Positions 25,549 through 33,606 of a DNA stretch of 64,000 nucleotides are shown piece after piece. The notes below the pieces were generated by a model. It saw only the letters and a list, made by a program, of their open reading frames with translations, did no database searches and was not told the origin of the DNA. The position numbers were made by a program, and so were the translations under genes. The stretch covers positions 186,001 to 250,000 of the forward strand of contig NZ_JAERSF010000005.1 of NCBI RefSeq assembly GCF_016735615.1, in the 5' to 3' direction. This DNA is from Flavobacterium tagetis. Its GTDB lineage: Bacteria > Bacteroidota > Bacteroidia > Flavobacteriales > Flavobacteriaceae. Every line of letters begins with the position of its first letter. Position 1 is the first letter of the stretch.

Positions 25549-26427
25549 TTATTTCTCTCCTAATTCTTTCTTATACAACTCAATATTAATTGCTGTTTTT
25601 TCGTCTAGTTCTGGCTCTTTAATATCAGTGTGTTTCTTCATTTCTTCCCAGATAATTTTTGCTACAATATAGCGCGACATTTCTTTGTCATCGGCTGGAA
25701 TAATGTACCATGGCGCATGAGCTGTAGAAGTTTTATTAATGGCTTCTTCATAATATTTCATGTATTCATCCCAATAGCCACGTTCTTTCAAGTCTCCAGG
25801 CGAAAATTTCCAGTTGTGTTTTTCTTCTTCCAAGCGACGCAACAAACGCTGGCGCTGTTCTTCTTTGCTCAAATGCAGATAAAACTTCATTACGATTGTT
25901 CCGTTTTGGCAAATGTGCTTTTCAAAATTATTAATCTGTTCAATTCTATTTTTCCAAAAATCGGGCGTAATGTCATCGACAGAATTAATTTCTGGCAAGT
26001 TTTCAGACAGCACATATTCTGGATGAACACGTGTTACAAGAACATTTTCATAATGTGTTCTATTGAAAATGGCAAACTTTCCTTTTTCTGGAAGTGCAAT
26101 ATAATGGCGCCATAAATAATCATGTTCCAGTTCTGTAGAAGTTGGAGTTTTAAAACTATGCACTACTACTCCACGCGGATTAAATTCTTTAAAAACTTCT
26201 CGAATCAAACTATCTTTTCCCGAAGTATCCATTCCCTGCAGACAAATCAAAACGCTGTATTTGTTGTGCGCATACATTACATCTTGCAAATCGCTTAATT
26301 TAGCTTGAACTTTATCCAGTTTCTCTTCTTTTTCATCGTCATCTGCTTCAATATTTAAAACAGTTGGAATTTCTTTGAGCTTTATTTTATCTACAACTTT
26401 AAAATCTTTCGGATCTATTGATTTCAT
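25549..26427 (-). CDS. Polyphosphate:nucleotide phosphotransferase, PPK2 family
   Basis: Uses polyphosphate to phosphorylate nucleoside mono- or diphosphates. Walker A CLQGMDTSGKDSLIR (about 63-77), the basic patch KTPTSTELEHDYLWRHY and FNRTHYENVLVTRVHP, and the lid region LRRLEEEKHNWKF are all present. 292 aa fits the one-domain PPK2 classes; assignment to class I, II or III cannot be made safely. Single gene, divergent from the DUF6929-like gene. Confidence 0.92.
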   Translation of the reverse strand: MKSIDPKDFKVVDKIKLKEIPTVLNIEADDDEKEEKLDKVQAKLSDLQDVMYAHNKYSVLICLQGMDTSGKDSLIREVFKEFNPRGVVVHSFKTPTSTELEHDYLWRHYIALPEKGKFAIFNRTHYENVLVTRVHPEYVLSENLPEINSVDDITPDFWKNRIEQINNFEKHICQNGTIVMKFYLHLSKEEQRQRLLRRLEEEKHNWKFSPGDLKERGYWDEYMKYYEEAINKTSTAHAPWYIIPADDKEMSRYIVAKIIWEEMKKHTDIKEPELDEKTAINIELYKKELGEK

Positions 26428-26636
26428 ATCTTTTCCTTTTTTGTCTTATAAATATAGTATTTTTACGAAGCATATTCCTGCTATTCATTGCAATACTTTT
26501 CAATAAATTGCTTTTTTCCAAAGCCATAACAAGAGCTTCCTTCGGTCGCTTTGTTCTGTCAGGAAAAAAAATCAATTTCTTTTCAAAGTATTTCCATTAC
26601 TATCAGGGCTAGACACTTATTTTCAAAACAAAATTC

Positions 26637-27473
26637 ATGGAAAAATTTACATTAGAAATATTATTTCAAATCATCGGAATCGGTTCGGCATCGGGATTAT
26701 TTTACAATAACGATGCTCTTTACGTAATTGGCGACAACAGCGGATTTCTTTACGAATACAATATGCAAAATCAGCAACTGAATCAGCATGCTTTAATTGA
26801 TAATCCGACACAAAATATTCCAAAAAACTTAAAACCCGATTTTGAATCACTTACACATCATAACGATACACTTTATGTTTTTGGTTCTGGTTCAACCGAA
26901 AACCGAAACAAAATGATTGAATTTGACACAAAATCGAAAACTGTTTTACAGAAAAATAATTTAGTCGATTTGTATGCGGTTATGCAGAATTTTGGAGAAA
27001 TAAAACCAGAAGATTTCAATCTAGAAGGCGCTATTTTTGATGGCGAAAACTGGTATTTATTCAACCGCGGAAATGGCGTTTCTAACAAAAACACGATTTT
27101 TACCATTCACGCCAAAAATCTAGGAGAAGAATTTGCTCTGATTTCGGTTAATTACAAACTACCAAAAATAAAAGGTGTTCGCTCTAGTTTTACCGATGCT
27201 ATTTTGGTCGACGATAAAATCTATTTTCTCTCAACTGCCGAAGACACGAAATCAACTTATGATGACGGAGAAATCTTAGGAAGTTTCATCGGCAGAATCG
27301 ACGTTAAAACCATGAAAATCGATTTCACTCAAAAAATCACTTCAACCAATAAATTTGAAGGTTTGACTTTCTATAAAAAAGAAAATAATAAAATTGAGTT
27401 TTTGCTTTGCGAAGATAATGACACAGAAGTTTTGGAAACTAAGATTTATAAATTGACCTTACCAATTAAATAA
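26637..27473 (+). CDS. DUF6929-like protein, probable beta-propeller
   Basis: 278 aa without a signal peptide. Repeated strand patterns such as SGLFYNNDALYVIGDNSGFLYEY, NDTLYVFGSG, ENWYLFNRGNG and DDKIYFLSTAED suggest a beta-propeller, and FESLTHHNDTLYVFG plus FEGLTFYK resemble the phytase-like esterase group. Flavobacterial homologues are listed as DUF6929 as far as I recall. No catalytic role can be given. The 209 bases before it (26428-26636) hold no clear gene or strong promoter. Confidence 0.72.
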   Translation: MEKFTLEILFQIIGIGSASGLFYNNDALYVIGDNSGFLYEYNMQNQQLNQHALIDNPTQNIPKNLKPDFESLTHHNDTLYVFGSGSTENRNKMIEFDTKSKTVLQKNNLVDLYAVMQNFGEIKPEDFNLEGAIFDGENWYLFNRGNGVSNKNTIFTIHAKNLGEEFALISVNYKLPKIKGVRSSFTDAILVDDKIYFLSTAEDTKSTYDDGEILGSFIGRIDVKTMKIDFTQKITSTNKFEGLTFYKKENNKIEFLLCEDNDTEVLETKIYKLTLPIK

Positions 27474-27476
27474 ACA

Positions 27477-27626
27477 TTGTGAATCTCCGTGCAGCTTTGT
27501 GAATCTTTGCGAAAGAATTATTACACAGAGATTCGCAAAGGTTTTTCGCAGAGAAACACAAAGTATTTTGATTACGTTTCTACCATAAAACCTTTGCAAC
27601 TTTGAATCTTTGCAACTCTGAACCTT
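27477..27626. repeat. GCAAAG/CTTTGC word array in inverted arrangement
   Basis: Repeated CTTTGYGAATCTTTGC words; perfect 9-bp arms CTTTGCGAA (27505-27513) and TTCGCAAAG (27532-27540), followed by CTTTGCAACTTTGAATC. Same family as 24104-24189. Confidence 0.65.
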
Positions 27627-27696
27627 AAAAAAAAAATTTCACCCCCGTCCCAACCTTTTTATCTTTTTCACTCTCTATACAAGAAAGACAACAATT

Positions 27697-28233
27697 GTGA
27701 TAAACGAGACTCAAATAGCAAACTGTAAAAAAATGCACCGCGATGCCCAGCGTCAAGTGTACGAATACATGGCGCCAAAGTTGTACCGCCTTTGCAAAAG
27801 ATATTTAAAAAAGGAAGAGGAAATCGAAGAAGCTTTGGCAGATTCTTTCTTTACTATTTTCACCAAATTAGAACAGTTAAAAGAAGCTTATGCTTTTGAA
27901 GCTTGGGCAAGACGCATAACTGTAAATCATTGTTTGGCGACGATTAGAAAAGAAACCAACTTTAATATGTATTTAGACGATGTGAAACTGCTTTCGCAAC
28001 CTTCTGTTGACGAACTAAATACATTGGAAGAAGAAGATTTACTTAATTTATTAAACCATATTCCTGATGGCTGTAAAACTGTGTTTAACCTTTTTGTAAT
28101 TGAAGGTTTCTCACATAAAGAAATAGCCGAAATGCTGAAGATCTCTGAAGGCACCTCAAAATCACAATTGAATGCCGCTAAGACCAAACTGAAAGAACTG
28201 GTTAATAAACTGTATTATCAAAAAGCAAAATAG
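27697..28233 (+). CDS. ECF-type RNA polymerase sigma factor
   Basis: 178 aa with sigma region 2 (YEYMAPKLYRLCKRYLKKEEEIEEALADSFFTIF, about 22-55) and region 4 (IPDGCKTVFNLFVIEGFSHKEIAEMLKISEGTSKSQLNAAK, about 125-165), no other domain. The start is GTG (MINETQIANC); no Met fits better. It is followed after 2 bases by an anti-sigma-like membrane protein gene and then by a vWA protein gene, so it probably drives this locus. Confidence 0.93.
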   Translation: MINETQIANCKKMHRDAQRQVYEYMAPKLYRLCKRYLKKEEEIEEALADSFFTIFTKLEQLKEAYAFEAWARRITVNHCLATIRKETNFNMYLDDVKLLSQPSVDELNTLEEEDLLNLLNHIPDGCKTVFNLFVIEGFSHKEIAEMLKISEGTSKSQLNAAKTKLKELVNKLYYQKAK

Positions 28234-28235
28234 TC

Positions 28236-29198
28236 ATGGACAATCAAGATAAATTATTCGATAAAATAAAAGAAGCTTCGCAAAAAGCCGAGTTTCAAGA
28301 CTTTCCAGGAATGGAAAAAGTCTGGGCGCGCGTAGAAGAAAAACTGGATAAAAAAGAAGACAAAAAAACAATTGCATTATGGAAAAAAATAGCTGTTGCG
28401 GCTTCTCTGCTATTATTGCTTTCTTTAGGATTTCAGTTTTTACATTCTAATAAAGAACCTGTAACAGAAACTCCGAAAGTAGTTTTTGAAGAAAAAGAAA
28501 CAAAACAGTCCCAAATTGAAGCACCAGTTGTAAAACAAAATGATGCAGCTTCTTCAGAAATAGTTTCAAACGAAGAAGCAGTTAAAATTTTAGAGAATCA
28601 TACTAAAAACAAAGAACGAGTTGCTGTTCAAGAAGTAGCAACTCCTCAAACAAGGCCAATTTTGTCTGCGCCATCCCCAAATATTGCGGCAGAGGCTATT
28701 GTTTCTGCAAATGCGCCTCTTAAAAGTGAATCTTATGAAGAAGATAACATCGTTTCAAAAAAAGAAATGACTCCAGAAATGGGTTATTCAAGCTATCCTC
28801 AAAGAGAATCTGCAAAAGTTGCTTACGCTGCTGCACCAACACAGCGAGCTAAAAAAAGCAGTCCTTTAGTAGTTCTTAACGGAAATGCATTAGCGCACAG
28901 CGACGACGCAAAAAAAGATAAAATGATGCAAGATGAGCTTCCAAACCTAAATCCTGAAAATGTAGATTCGCTGGTAGTTTTGGATGAACCATTATATATC
29001 ATCGATGGGATTTATTATTCAGAAAATGATTTATTTGGTAAAAATCCAACAAGCCCTTATGCGCCTCTTGACAAACAAGACATTAAAACCATAACAATTC
29101 TACAAGACCTTGAAGCGACCGAAAAATATGGCGAAAGAGGTAAAAAAGGAGTCGTTATAATCACTACAAAAAACGGAAAACCGGCTCCGAAAAAATAA
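28236..29198 (+). CDS. Anti-sigma-like membrane protein with a SusC-type plug motif at its C-terminus
   Basis: 320 aa: a cytosolic N-terminal helix region (1-50), one membrane helix (about 51-68), a low-complexity periplasmic linker with many Glu, Ala and Pro (70-235), and a C-terminal module (about 245-312) reading LYIIDGIYY ... LEATEKYGERGKKGVVIITTK. That C-terminal pattern is the one found in the plug of SusC/RagA receptors. Position right after an ECF sigma gene and the topology suit an anti-sigma factor; the classical anti-sigma zinc motif is absent. The plug-like end may bind an outer-membrane partner or the vWA protein encoded next. Confidence 0.75.
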   Translation: MDNQDKLFDKIKEASQKAEFQDFPGMEKVWARVEEKLDKKEDKKTIALWKKIAVAASLLLLLSLGFQFLHSNKEPVTETPKVVFEEKETKQSQIEAPVVKQNDAASSEIVSNEEAVKILENHTKNKERVAVQEVATPQTRPILSAPSPNIAAEAIVSANAPLKSESYEEDNIVSKKEMTPEMGYSSYPQRESAKVAYAAAPTQRAKKSSPLVVLNGNALAHSDDAKKDKMMQDELPNLNPENVDSLVVLDEPLYIIDGIYYSENDLFGKNPTSPYAPLDKQDIKTITILQDLEATEKYGERGKKGVVIITTKNGKPAPKK

Positions 29199-29203
29199 CA
29201 TAA

Positions 29204-29236
29204 TGCTTTGTCAAAGTCTGCAGCTTTGACAAAGCA
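29204..29236. repeat. Perfect hairpin between the anti-sigma and vWA genes
   Basis: 13-bp arms TGCTTTGTCAAAG / CTTTGACAAAGCA around TCTGCAG. It has no T-tract, so it may tune expression within the operon or stabilise RNA ends rather than end transcription. Confidence 0.7.
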
Positions 29237-29268
29237 AAACCCAAACATTAATTCTAAAACTTATTATC

Positions 29269-31389
29269 ATGAAAAGTCTAAAACTTATTTCATCAGCCAT
29301 TGCTATGCTTATATGTTTCGTAACCATGGCGCAAGAAAAAACAATTTCTGGAACTGTTACAGATAAATCTAATTTACCGCTTCCTGGAGTTCAGATAACG
29401 ATTAAAGGAACTAAAAAATATAGTCAAACTGATTATAATGGAAACTACTCTATTCAAGCTAAAAAAGGAGACGCTCTTGTTTTTAGTTACGTAGGAATGG
29501 ATTCTCAAACTATTTACGTTAAAGATTCTAATATAATTAATGTAGTCCTAAAAGAAAATAGTGCTCAACTCCAAGAAGTTGTAGTTGTTGGATATGGTGT
29601 CCAAAAAAAATCAATGCTAACCGGTTCAGTCTCGGAACGCAAAGGAAAAAGAGCAAAAGTTCAAGCTGAAAGTAATTCGCTTTACGCTCCAAGCCCAACT
29701 GTTTCTATTCGCGTAAATGAATCAGTTTCTCCAAAAAATGAACCGATGTATATTATTGACGGAGTACCAGCAAAAGCCAATCAAATGGCAAAAATAAATC
29801 CGAACGATATTGATAATGTTTCGGTTCTAAAAGATAAAGATGCGACTTCAATTTATGGAAGCAAAGCATCAAACGGTGTTGTAGTAATTTCAACCAAAAA
29901 TGAAATCTATAAAAACCTTTCTGAAAAAGAATTGGACAAAAAATTAAATATTATGCCAATTTCAGCTGAACCACCCCAGGAAGATTATGATGCTTTTGTG
30001 GAAAATGCTTTCGAAAGTCCAAAAACAGCTCCGCTTTCAACTTTTTCTATAGATGTCGACAATGCTTCTTATACCAATATCAGACGTTTTTTAAACAATG
30101 GGCAGGAAGTTCCGAAAGATGCGGTTCGTGTAGAAGAAATGGTTAATTTCTTTAAATACACTTATCCGCAGCCGAAAAATGAACATCCGTTTTCTATCAA
30201 TACAGAAGTGAGTGATTCGCCTTGGAATAAGAATAATAAAATCTTGAAAATTGGTTTACAAGGAAAAAACATTCCAACCAATGATTTACCTGCTTCTAAT
30301 CTTGTTTTCTTAATTGATGTTTCTGGATCAATGGGCGATATGAATAAATTGCCTTTATTAAAACAATCTTTAAAAATATTGGTAAACGAATTACGCGCAA
30401 AAGACAAAGTTGCAATTGTAGTTTACGCGGGTGCTGCGGGAATGGTTTTGCCTCCAACTTCTGGAGATGAGAAAAAAACAATTATCGATGCTTTGGATAA
30501 ATTAGAATCTGGCGGAAGCACAGCAGGTGGCGCAGGAATTGAGTTGGCTTATAAAACAGCGACAGAAAATTTCATTAAAGGCGGAAATAATCGTGTAATC
30601 CTGGCAACCGACGGAGATTTTAACGTTGGAAGTTCTTCTAATTCTGATATGGAAAAACTAATTGAAGAAAAAAGAAAAACAGGCGTTTTCTTAACTTGTC
30701 TGGGTTACGGAATGGGCAATTACAAAGACAGTAAAATGGAAATCCTTGCCGATAAAGGAAACGGAAATTATGCTTACATCGACAACATTCAGGAAGCAAA
30801 TCGTTTTTTAGGAAAAGAATTCAAAGGTTCGATGTTTGCTATCGCGAAAGATGTAAAAATCCAGATTGAATTTAATCCAAAACAAGTTCAAGCATATCGT
30901 TTGATTGGCTATGAAAACAGAAAATTGCGTCCAGAAGATTTTAAAAATGATGCGATTGATGCTGGCGAATTGGGAAGCAATCATACTGTGACGGCTTTGT
31001 ATGAAATTATTCCAGCTGGAGTAAAAAGTAATTATTTAACTGAACAGCCAGATCCTTTAAAATACACTAAAACCGAAACCAGTTCAAACAATTACAGCAA
31101 CGAATTGGCAACGATAAAATTCCGTTACAAAAAACCAGATGGCGATAAAAGCATCGAAATGGTTCAGGTAATCGATAATAAATCTATTGCCTTGGATAAA
31201 GCCAGCGATGATATGAAATTTAGTTCTGCCGTAGCTTGGTTTGGTTTGAAATTGAGAGATTCAAAATTAATTGCCAACAAGTCTTCTGAAGAAATTGTAA
31301 AACTGGCGAAGCAAGGAAATTCAAACGATGGCGAAGGTTATAAAGCTGAATTTATTCGTCTAGTTGAAACTTCCAAACAGTATAATTAA
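29269..31389 (+). CDS. Von Willebrand factor A protein with carboxypeptidase-like and SusC-plug modules (YfbK-like)
   Basis: 706 aa. Order: signal peptide (1-21), a CarboxypepD_reg-like sandwich (26-95, TVTDKSNLPLPGVQITIKG), a TonB-plug-like stretch (100-210; MYIIDGVP at 160-167 and IYGSKASNGVVVISTK at 195-210), a vWA domain with the MIDAS motif DVSGSM at 350-355, and a C-terminal DUF3520-like end (about 520-706). The E. coli YfbK core matches the last 450 residues. There is no receptor barrel, so the plug is not a channel stopper here. It is third in line after the sigma and anti-sigma genes. Role unknown; surface or periplasmic scaffold for metal-dependent protein binding is a fair guess. 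Confidence 0.85.
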   Translation: MKSLKLISSAIAMLICFVTMAQEKTISGTVTDKSNLPLPGVQITIKGTKKYSQTDYNGNYSIQAKKGDALVFSYVGMDSQTIYVKDSNIINVVLKENSAQLQEVVVVGYGVQKKSMLTGSVSERKGKRAKVQAESNSLYAPSPTVSIRVNESVSPKNEPMYIIDGVPAKANQMAKINPNDIDNVSVLKDKDATSIYGSKASNGVVVISTKNEIYKNLSEKELDKKLNIMPISAEPPQEDYDAFVENAFESPKTAPLSTFSIDVDNASYTNIRRFLNNGQEVPKDAVRVEEMVNFFKYTYPQPKNEHPFSINTEVSDSPWNKNNKILKIGLQGKNIPTNDLPASNLVFLIDVSGSMGDMNKLPLLKQSLKILVNELRAKDKVAIVVYAGAAGMVLPPTSGDEKKTIIDALDKLESGGSTAGGAGIELAYKTATENFIKGGNNRVILATDGDFNVGSSSNSDMEKLIEEKRKTGVFLTCLGYGMGNYKDSKMEILADKGNGNYAYIDNIQEANRFLGKEFKGSMFAIAKDVKIQIEFNPKQVQAYRLIGYENRKLRPEDFKNDAIDAGELGSNHTVTALYEIIPAGVKSNYLTEQPDPLKYTKTETSSNNYSNELATIKFRYKKPDGDKSIEMVQVIDNKSIALDKASDDMKFSSAVAWFGLKLRDSKLIANKSSEEIVKLAKQGNSNDGEGYKAEFIRLVETSKQYN

Positions 31390-31442
31390 TAAATATTGTA
31401 TTACATTTGCGGCTTTATTTTTAATACTTATTTTACACACGC

Positions 31443-32030
31443 ATGAATCCCATTTTAAGCCAAAATCTATTTTTAGTAAAAGAACATGTTGGAATGTTCA
31501 AAGCCGCAAACAATTACGATATATATCATCCAGAAACCAATCAAATCATTATGAACTGCCGAGAAAACAATCTTGGTTTTTTCACAAAAGTATTTCGTTT
31601 TACAGATTATAAAAGAGCAACTCCGTTTAATGTTGAAATTACAACTGCCTCTGGAGAAAAGTTAATTACAGTAAGAAGAGGTGTTGCCATCTTTAGATCT
31701 ACTGTTGAAGTATTGGATGAAAAAGATCGTTTGATTGGAACTTTCAAACAAAAATTCTTTTCGATTGGAGGAAAATTTAACATTTTGGACAAAAATGAAA
31801 AACCTGTGGCTACTCTGCAAGGAAAATGGACAGGCTGGGATTTTAAATTCTCACACGAGAATAAGCAATTGGCTCAAGTAAACAAAAAATGGGCGGGATT
31901 AGGAAAAGAGTTTTTTACAAGTGCCGATAATTATGTTCTTCAAATTGAAGATACAGTTGCAACAGACAGTCCGTTGAGACAATTGATTTTAGGAGCTGTC
32001 ATGTGTATTGACATGGTTCTAAAAGAATAA
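31443..32030 (+). CDS. Phospholipid scramblase-related / LURP-one-like protein
   Basis: 195 aa with the strand-rich pattern of the tubby-C-like (LOR/scramblase) fold: YDIYHPETNQIIMNCREN, FNVEITTASGEKLITVRRG, FSIGGKFNILDKNEKPVATLQGKWTGWDFKF, and a C-terminal hydrophobic helix (LRQLILGAVMCIDMVL). No signal peptide. Family members bind membranes or phospholipids, but no bacterial function is firmly known. Single gene after the vWA protein gene, 53 bases apart; not clearly part of that locus. Confidence 0.75.
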   Translation: MNPILSQNLFLVKEHVGMFKAANNYDIYHPETNQIIMNCRENNLGFFTKVFRFTDYKRATPFNVEITTASGEKLITVRRGVAIFRSTVEVLDEKDRLIGTFKQKFFSIGGKFNILDKNEKPVATLQGKWTGWDFKFSHENKQLAQVNKKWAGLGKEFFTSADNYVLQIEDTVATDSPLRQLILGAVMCIDMVLKE

Positions 32031-32066
32031 CAAAAAGTTGTTAAACTTAGATTAAGAATACCTTTT

Positions 32067-32122
32067 AAAGCATCATTTTAGTTTTCAAAACCTTATTTTT
32101 GTAAGACTTAAAATGATGCTTT
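32067..32122. repeat. Inverted repeat surrounding a promoter element
   Basis: Arms AAAGCATCATTTTA (32067-32080) and TAAAATGATGCTTT (32109-32122), 28-base loop. The loop contains a -7 element (32094-32101). It can act as terminator for the upstream gene or as a site that controls the next one. Confidence 0.6.
32094..32101 (+). promoter_or_regulatory. -7 promoter element for the SDR gene
   Basis: TATTTTTG, exact TAnnTTTG match, 43 bases before the ATG, inside the loop of the inverted repeat. Confidence 0.45.
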
Positions 32123-32144
32123 CTGCATTTCTAAAAACACAATC

Positions 32145-32861
32145 ATGACCGACTTAAAAAATAAAAACGCCTTTATTACGGGCGCAGGAAAAGGAATAGG
32201 AAAAGCTGTAGCAATTGCTTTGGCAAAAGAGGGTGTAAACCTAATTTTGGTTTCTAGAACCAAAAGTGATATTGACCAATTGGCAGAAGAAACTTCAAAA
32301 TTGGGTGTAAAAACTTTGGCTCTGTCTGCAGACGTCTCTGATATTAATTCTATAAACGCTGCTGCTGAAAAGGCAATCGCTGAATTTAAAAGTATCGACA
32401 TTTTAATCAATAGTGCTGGAATTGCTTCTTTTGGAAAATTCTTAGAATTAGAACCAGAAGCTTGGGAAAGAATTATTCAGGTGAATTTAATGGGAACTTA
32501 TTTCACAACTCGTGCGATCATCCCAAACATGATCGAAAGACAAACTGGAGACATCATCAATATTTCTTCGACTGCCGGATTAAACGGAAATGCTTTGACA
32601 AGTGCGTACAGTGCTTCTAAATTTGCTGTTTTGGGTTTAACCGATTCTTTAATGCAAGAAATGAGAAAACACAATATCCGTGTTACAGCACTAACGCCAA
32701 GTACGGTTGCAACCGACATGGCAAAAGACTTAAACCTAACTGACGGAAACCCAGAAAAAGTAATGCAATCTGAAGATATGGCAGATTTGATTATCGCTCA
32801 GTTAAAACTAAACCGAAGAGTCTTTATTAAGAATAGCAGTATTTGGTCTACTAATCCTTAA
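32145..32861 (+). CDS. SDR-family oxidoreductase (FabG-like)
   Basis: Classical short-chain dehydrogenase of 238 aa: cofactor loop TGAGKGIGKAVA (12-23), NSAG (about 88-91), catalytic Ser in NISSTAG and YSASK (about 153-157). Arg at the end of strand 2 (LVSRTKSD) points to NADP. 3-oxoacyl-ACP reductase is the nearest well-known match, but many SDR enzymes look alike, so the substrate is open. Monocistronic, with a -7 element 43 bases upstream. Confidence 0.88.
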   Translation: MTDLKNKNAFITGAGKGIGKAVAIALAKEGVNLILVSRTKSDIDQLAEETSKLGVKTLALSADVSDINSINAAAEKAIAEFKSIDILINSAGIASFGKFLELEPEAWERIIQVNLMGTYFTTRAIIPNMIERQTGDIINISSTAGLNGNALTSAYSASKFAVLGLTDSLMQEMRKHNIRVTALTPSTVATDMAKDLNLTDGNPEKVMQSEDMADLIIAQLKLNRRVFIKNSSIWSTNP

Positions 32862-32867
32862 AAAATA

Positions 32868-32940
32868 AATTCCAATAATTAAATTCCAAATTCCAATCTC
32901 AAAGCAATTGGAATTTGGGATTTTAAAAAATTGGAATTTT
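32868..32940. repeat. AATTCCAA word array in inverted arrangement
   Basis: Perfect 12-bp arms CCAAATTCCAAT (32886-32897) and ATTGGAATTTGG (32907-32918), with further copies of the word on both sides. Related arrays: 41112-41176 and 43389-43440. Confidence 0.65.
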
Positions 32941-32949
32941 AAAAAAAAT

Positions 32950-33459
32950 ATGATGGAACAATATTTAAGACAATTGGTCGAAATAGAATTTCAGGATAAA
33001 AAGGAAATCTTCAGCGGATTTTTAATTGATTATTCTGATGAATGGATTTTGCTTCGAAATAATCCTGTAGATTTTGTTTTGGATGGTTTTGTTATTTTGA
33101 GAAATAAAAATATTGAAGCTGTAAATCGAGATCATGATCTGGCGTTTACAGAAAAAGTAATCCGTTTGAAAGGGTTAAAAATTAATTCTGATGATATTAT
33201 CCCAATCAAAGATTTAGCATCAATTATTAATTATGTTTCAAAGAAATATGGTATTTTTCAAATTGCAAAAAAATCTTCTAAATCTGCTTATTTAGGAAAA
33301 TTAATAGAATTGAATAACGAAGAATTGACCATTAACTTCTTAGATACAAAAGGAGAATTTGGCGGAGAGTTAGGTTTTAATCCTGAAAAAATTCGTGTTA
33401 TTGAATTTGATACTGATTATATTAATTCTTTGAAATTAGTTGTTCAGGATAATGAGTAA
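32950..33459 (+). CDS. Hypothetical protein
   Basis: 169 aa from ATG at 32950 (MMEQYLRQLVEIEFQDKKEIFSGFLIDY). The frame runs further upstream, but that part is an intergenic repeat, so the later start is better. The protein looks like alternating strands with a repeated pattern (FSGFLIDYSDEWILLRN and LGKLIELNNEELTINFLD), which suggests two SH3- or Sm-like small barrels. No signal peptide or membrane helix. Function unknown; it is followed by a strong terminator. Confidence 0.72.
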   Translation: MMEQYLRQLVEIEFQDKKEIFSGFLIDYSDEWILLRNNPVDFVLDGFVILRNKNIEAVNRDHDLAFTEKVIRLKGLKINSDDIIPIKDLASIINYVSKKYGIFQIAKKSSKSAYLGKLIELNNEELTINFLDTKGEFGGELGFNPEKIRVIEFDTDYINSLKLVVQDNE

Positions 33460-33468
33460 TAAAAACAG

Positions 33469-33496
33469 AAAAAGCCTCTCATAAGAGGCTTTTTTT
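33469..33496 (+). terminator. Rho-independent terminator
   Basis: Stem AGCCTCT / AGAGGCT, loop CATA, with A-run before and T-run after. Confidence 0.9.
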
Positions 33497-33595
33497 GTCA
33501 TTCCGAGGAACGAGGAATCACACTAGCAATTCCATATGCTATAATTGCCAATCTTTGTCGAGTTTCGAGTGTGATTGCTCATTCCTCGGAATGAC
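33497..33595. repeat. Long inverted repeat, GTCATTCCGAGGAA family
   Basis: Starts GTCATTCCGAGGAACGAGG and ends CTCATTCCTCGGAATGAC; outer arms of 28 bases match at 25 positions. Unlike its surroundings it is GC-richer. It lies between two convergent genes right after a terminator. Confidence 0.8.
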
Positions 33596-33606
33596 AAACT
33601 TTATTT

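Noticed and set aside
25401..25589. 62-codon frame beyond the histidine kinase
   Set aside because: Contains the PPK2 terminator hairpin; no coding signal.
26418..26612. 64-codon frame between the PPK2 and DUF6929-like genes
   Set aside because: Overlaps the PPK2 start on the other strand and is only a hydrophobic low-complexity run; no promoter or family likeness.
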